From: Spirochaetales bacterium Spiro_07
Lineage (GTDB): Bacteria > Spirochaetota > Spirochaetia > Treponematales > Treponemataceae
Length of the DNA stretch: 64,000 nucleotides
Direction of reading: 5' to 3'
NCBI GenBank assembly: GCA_001603145.1
Contig: LVBI01000027.1
Span: 62,001 to 126,000, forward strand
In this document: piece after piece, positions 60,834 through 64,000 of the stretch
Layout of the letters: the number at the start of each line of letters is the position of its first letter
How positions within the stretch are numbered: the stretch's first letter is position 1
Translations under genes and position numbers: made by a program
Notes under the pieces: generated by a model
Databases searched by the model: none
What the model was told of the DNA's origin: nothing
The model's input: only the letters and a program-made list of their open reading frames with translations

Positions 60834-62549
60834 ATGAACTTTACAGAACTATCACTTGATGCAAACCTTTTAAACGGTATTGCTGACGCAGGATACGAGA
60901 CCTGCACACCTGTCCAGGAACAGGTGCTCTCCGGCGCAAAGCAAGGCGCCGACCTTTATGTACAATCCCAGACGGGAACAGGAAAAACTGCCGCTTACTT
61001 AATCAACATTTTTCAGCAGTTATTGACAGACGCCGAGAAAAAAGGCAAAAAGGCGCTGATTATGGTGCCGACAAGAGAACTTGCCGTGCAAGTTGAAGAA
61101 GAAGCAAAGATTCTCGGCCATTACACAGGGCTGAAAGCGGCAAGCTTTTATGGCGGCGTAGGCTACGACAACCAGAAAGAAAAGCTTGAAAAAGGCGTAG
61201 ACATTCTGATTGGAACACCGGGCCGCGTGATTGACCTTCAGGAAAGCGGCTCAATGGACTTGAGCAATGTGGCATTTCTTGTTGTTGATGAAGCTGACCG
61301 CATGTTCGACATGGGCTTTTACCCAGATTTGCGCACGCTTATCAAGCTGCTGCCCGGCACAGACGCGCGCCAGACAATGCTTTTCAGCGCGACACTGAAC
61401 ACTTACGTGAAAAACCTTGCATGGGAATACACCGACGACGCGCAGGAAATCACCATTGAATGTGAGCACATCACCGTAAGCGAGATTGACCAGCTTCTCT
61501 ACCACGTTTCAAGCGACGAGAAAATCAAACTGCTTTGCGGCATTCTTTCAAGGGAAAAGCCCGAAAGCGTGATAATTTTCTGCAACACAAAGAGAACGGT
61601 TGAAGTTGTTGCAAAACGGCTTCAGTATAACGGCTTTGAAGCAGAATTTATCATCGGCGACCTGCCGCAGTCAAAACGCTTGCAGATTATCGACTCTTTC
61701 AAGAAAGGCTCTCTCAAATGCCTTGTTGCAACTGATGTTGCGGCGCGCGGCATTGACGTAGACAACCTTGCGATGGTCGTAAACTTTGATTTGCCTAACG
61801 AAGCTGAAAACTACGTTCACCGCATTGGGCGCACCGCACGCGCAGGCAAAAGCGGCAAAGCTTATACATTCTGCAGCGAGCAGGACGTGTACAGCCTGCC
61901 GCCGATTGAACGCTACATCGAGATGCAGATTCCGTCTGAAGTTGCAGACGCAAGCCTTATGGCAGAAGACAAAAGCGCCGGCATCTACATCAAGACAGCC
62001 AACTATTATGACGACGAGCGCGACTCAAGAGACCACGGACGTGGAAGGCGCGGCGAAAGAGATGGCCGCGGCGGAAGACGTGACGACAGGCGCAGGGGCG
62101 GTTCAGACCGCTCAAGCCGCTACGGCGCAAAAGACAAGCGCGGCGGCTTTAAGAAAGGCGACGGCTACAAAGGCCGCGGCAGAAAGCCTGAAGACAGCGA
62201 AGCATTCAAGAAAGAGGCAGAAGAGCTTTCAAGCCTTTCTTTTGAAGAGCGCATGAAAGTCTATAAACAGAAATATGCCGGAAGCACAAACGCCGCGCCG
62301 GCTGCTGCAGAGCGCACAAGCGAAAAGAGCAAGAGCTACCAGAAAGGCGGCAACGGCGGCAAGAAACGCTACAACAACGGCAAAGGCGGAAGACGCCAGA
62401 ACCAGAACGGCCAGCAGTTCAAGGGCAAACCGGCTGCAAAGAACGCACGCAACTTTGAAAAGAGAAGCGCACCGGCCGGAGCTCAGACCCAAAAGCCTGT
62501 CAAGCAAGGGCTTTTTGCAAAAATCAAGAGCCTTTTCAGCAAAAAATAA
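60834..62549 (+). CDS. DEAD-box RNA helicase with Arg/Gly-rich tail
   Basis: An ATP-dependent RNA helicase of 571 residues, likely acting in ribosome assembly or mRNA decay. Helicase motifs are in order: TPVQEQVL (Q motif), SQTGTGKTAAY (I), PTRELAVQ (Ia), TPGRVID (Ib), VVDEADRMFDMGF (II), FSATL (III), VATDVAARGIDVD (V) and HRIGRTARAGKSG (VI). After about residue 400 comes a low-complexity tail rich in Arg, Gly, Lys and Asp (GRGRRGERDGRGGRRDDRRR), suited to non-specific RNA binding. ATG at 60834 follows AAAGAG. A TTG further upstream (60801) lies in a hairpin and is unlikely. Confidence 0.94.
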   Translation: MNFTELSLDANLLNGIADAGYETCTPVQEQVLSGAKQGADLYVQSQTGTGKTAAYLINIFQQLLTDAEKKGKKALIMVPTRELAVQVEEEAKILGHYTGLKAASFYGGVGYDNQKEKLEKGVDILIGTPGRVIDLQESGSMDLSNVAFLVVDEADRMFDMGFYPDLRTLIKLLPGTDARQTMLFSATLNTYVKNLAWEYTDDAQEITIECEHITVSEIDQLLYHVSSDEKIKLLCGILSREKPESVIIFCNTKRTVEVVAKRLQYNGFEAEFIIGDLPQSKRLQIIDSFKKGSLKCLVATDVAARGIDVDNLAMVVNFDLPNEAENYVHRIGRTARAGKSGKAYTFCSEQDVYSLPPIERYIEMQIPSEVADASLMAEDKSAGIYIKTANYYDDERDSRDHGRGRRGERDGRGGRRDDRRRGGSDRSSRYGAKDKRGGFKKGDGYKGRGRKPEDSEAFKKEAEELSSLSFEERMKVYKQKYAGSTNAAPAAAERTSEKSKSYQKGGNGGKKRYNNGKGGRRQNQNGQQFKGKPAAKNARNFEKRSAPAGAQTQKPVKQGLFAKIKSLFSKK

Positions 62550-62565
62550 AATAACCGGTAAAACT

Positions 62566-62635
62566 GTCATCCCGAACTTGATTCGGGATCTCAATTGTAT
62601 ATCTATTGCAGATGCTGAACCAAGTTCAGCATGAC
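62566..62635. repeat. palindromic repeat pair between helicase and ABC-F genes
   Basis: Units 62566-62591 (GTCATCCCGAACTTG ... GGGATCT) and 62610-62635 (AGATGCTGAACCAAG ... GCATGAC) face each other across 18 nt, the same spacing as at 9850-9919. Confidence 0.85.
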
Positions 62636-62669
62636 AATAGTTTGCAAAACACAGCATAAGGAAAATAAT

Positions 62670-64000
62670 TTGATTACAGTTAGCGACGTAAGTCTTAAAT
62701 TCAGCGAAAAACCACTTTTTAAGGATGTAAACCTTAAATTTACACACGGAAACTGCTACGGAATAATCGGCGCGAACGGCGCGGGCAAATCTACATTTCT
62801 CAAGCTGCTTTCTGGCGAGCTTGAACACGATTCAGGTCAGATTACGATTACACCGGGCGAACGCATGGCAGTCTTGAAGCAAGACCACTTTGCTTATGAT
62901 GCCTACGCCGTAAAAGAGACAGTGCTCATGGGCTTTCCGAAGCTCTACGAGTGTCAGAAGGAAAAAGATGCAATCTATGAAAAAGCAGATTTTTCAGAAG
63001 AAGACGGAATAAGAGCGAGCGAGCTTGAAGCAGAATATTCTGAACTTGGCGGCTGGGAATCTGAAAACCAGATTGAGCAGATGCTTTCGGGCTTGGGCCT
63101 TGAAGAAGAGTACCACGACCGCATGATGAGCGAGCTTGACGAAAGCCAGAAAGTGCGCGTCCTTCTTGCACAGGCACTTTTCGGCACGCCGGAGATTCTG
63201 ATTCTTGACGAACCGACGAACGGTCTTGATCTTGAATCAATCAACTGGCTTGAAGACTTTTTGATTGATTTTCCGAACACCGTGATTGTCGTAAGCCACG
63301 ACCGCCACTTTTTGAACAGCGTCTGCACCTGCATTTGCGACATCGACTACGGCAAGATTACCACATTCAGCGGCAACTACGACTTCTGGTATCAGATGAG
63401 CCAGATTATGCAGCGCCAGGCCAAAGACCAGGCAAAGAAGCGCGAAGAAAAGATGAAAGACTTGCGCGAATTCATCCAGCGCTTTGCTTCAAACGCAGCA
63501 AAGAGCCGCCAGGCAACAAGCCGCAAAAAGATTTACGACAAGCTCGCGCTTGAAGAGCTTCAGGTTACAAGCCGCAAATTCCCGTATGTGAATTTCAAGC
63601 CGGACAGAGAACCGGGCAACAATATCCTTCGCGTTGAGAAACTGAACTATAACAACGAAGGCATTCAGCTTTTGAAAGATTTTTCGCTTACGGTCAACCG
63701 TGGCGAAAAGATTGCATTTGTCGGTGTTGAGCACAAGTCTAAGTCTGCGTTCTTCGACATCATCACGGACACAATCAAGCCTGATTCTGGCGAAGTCTAT
63801 TGGGGCCAGACAATCACTTGGTCTTACATCGGCATTGACAACAGCTCATTCTTCAAGAACGACATGAACATTACGGAATGGCTGCGCCAGTTCTCAAAAG
63901 AACAGGACGAAGCTTTTGTGCGCGGTTTCTTGGGCAGAATGCTTTTCAGCGGCGATGAATCGCTGAAGCCTGTAAAGGTCTTGAGCGGCGGCGAAAAAGT
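62670..64000 (+). CDS. ABC-F family ATPase, YbiT-like (partial, cut by window end)
   Basis: A soluble twin-ATPase protein of the ABC-F group, which acts on the ribosome rather than in membrane transport. A TTG start (AAGGA 8 nt upstream) gives MITVSDVSLKFSEKPLF. The first domain has Walker A GANGAGKST and Walker B ILILDEPTNGLDL, but its signature is degenerate (SELDESQKVRVLL), as in YbiT-type members. A linker with KDQAKKREEKMKDLREFIQR lies between domains. The second Walker A region reads FVGVEHKSKSAFF and is also altered. The second signature, LSGGEK, lies at the window edge. About 440 residues are visible. Confidence 0.92.
   Translation, partial: MITVSDVSLKFSEKPLFKDVNLKFTHGNCYGIIGANGAGKSTFLKLLSGELEHDSGQITITPGERMAVLKQDHFAYDAYAVKETVLMGFPKLYECQKEKDAIYEKADFSEEDGIRASELEAEYSELGGWESENQIEQMLSGLGLEEEYHDRMMSELDESQKVRVLLAQALFGTPEILILDEPTNGLDLESINWLEDFLIDFPNTVIVVSHDRHFLNSVCTCICDIDYGKITTFSGNYDFWYQMSQIMQRQAKDQAKKREEKMKDLREFIQRFASNAAKSRQATSRKKIYDKLALEELQVTSRKFPYVNFKPDREPGNNILRVEKLNYNNEGIQLLKDFSLTVNRGEKIAFVGVEHKSKSAFFDIITDTIKPDSGEVYWGQTITWSYIGIDNSSFFKNDMNITEWLRQFSKEQDEAFVRGFLGRMLFSGDESLKPVKVLSGGEK

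Noticed and set aside
1164-62635. CRISPR array
   Set aside because: The repeats are scattered, palindromic and in mixed orientation and spacing, with no regular spacers and no cas genes.

Overview
The window looks like a spirochaete chromosome, most likely a gut or rumen Treponema. The clearest marker is a 1161-residue coiled-coil protein of the spirochaete-specific SpiroCoCo type. Other pointers are a CarD-ispD-ispF cluster, lysine synthesis through DapL, several exported proteins and lipoproteins without obvious families, SUMF1-like exported proteins and a secreted GH5 glucanase. The G+C content is moderate. A few islands (34.6-35.3 kb, 42.3-43.5 kb) are visibly more AT-rich. No rRNA, tRNA or CRISPR array was seen. 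All identifications come from reading translations and motifs; no database was searched.

Layout: 0-2.3 kb dapF-dapL (minus strand, dapL cut by the window start). 2.4-4.5 kb a chemoreceptor. 4.6-9.2 kb carAB. 9.3-11.8 kb a DUF2147 protein and a second chemoreceptor. 12.0-13.8 kb pyrG. 13.9-15.5 kb a secreted GH5 enzyme. 15.7-17.6 kb a compact glutamine synthetase followed by an ANTAR antiterminator. 17.6-21.3 kb a TAXI-type TRAP transporter operon. 21.6-23.1 kb an NhaC-like antiporter. 23.2-25.9 kb a PAS/GGDEF/GAF protein. 26.1-27.9 kb earP-efp. 28-33.6 kb an RNA methylase, a possible glycosyltransferase and lipoproteins. 33.6-35.3 kb a decayed accessory patch. 35.4-37.1 kb a SulP transporter. 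37.1-40.7 kb a complete riboflavin operon. 40.8-41.4 kb a VapBC-like pair. 41.5-45.5 kb an acyl-ACP thioesterase, a lipoprotein and thrS. 45.7-47.1 kb a standard glutamine synthetase. 47.2-52.9 kb exported proteins and an oligopeptide-binding protein. 52.9-58.5 kb carD-ispD-ispF and SpiroCoCo. 58.5-62.5 kb a HAD hydrolase, an NlpC/P60-like exported protein and a DEAD-box helicase. 62.7 kb to the end an ABC-F protein, cut by the window end.

The most interesting signal is an apparent ANTAR antitermination regulon. The gene after the compact glutamine synthetase encodes a degenerate receiver fused to an ANTAR RNA-binding domain. Upstream of carA, pyrG and that glutamine synthetase lie near-identical leaders. 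Each has a sigma70 promoter with a 17-bp spacer, then a short hairpin GAAC-AAAGGC-GUUC, then a long intrinsic terminator whose 5' arm begins at the hairpin's own hexaloop. The loop has A at position 1 and G at position 4, the published ANTAR recognition signature. The short hairpin and the terminator cannot form together. A diverged copy (ACGGC-AAAGAG-GUCGU) precedes dapF. This suggests one RNA-binding protein couples glutamine synthesis to glutamine-consuming amidotransferases (CarA, PyrG) and perhaps to diaminopimelate synthesis.

Two other unusual features stand out. A family of about 26-bp palindromic repeats lies between genes and is also inserted in frame in carA (two sites), carB and pyrG, where it encodes peptides such as HAELVSAS. 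The thrS leader contains a 5-bp stem with a 7-nt loop that reads like the anticodon arm of tRNA-Thr(UGU), placed just before the ribosome binding site.
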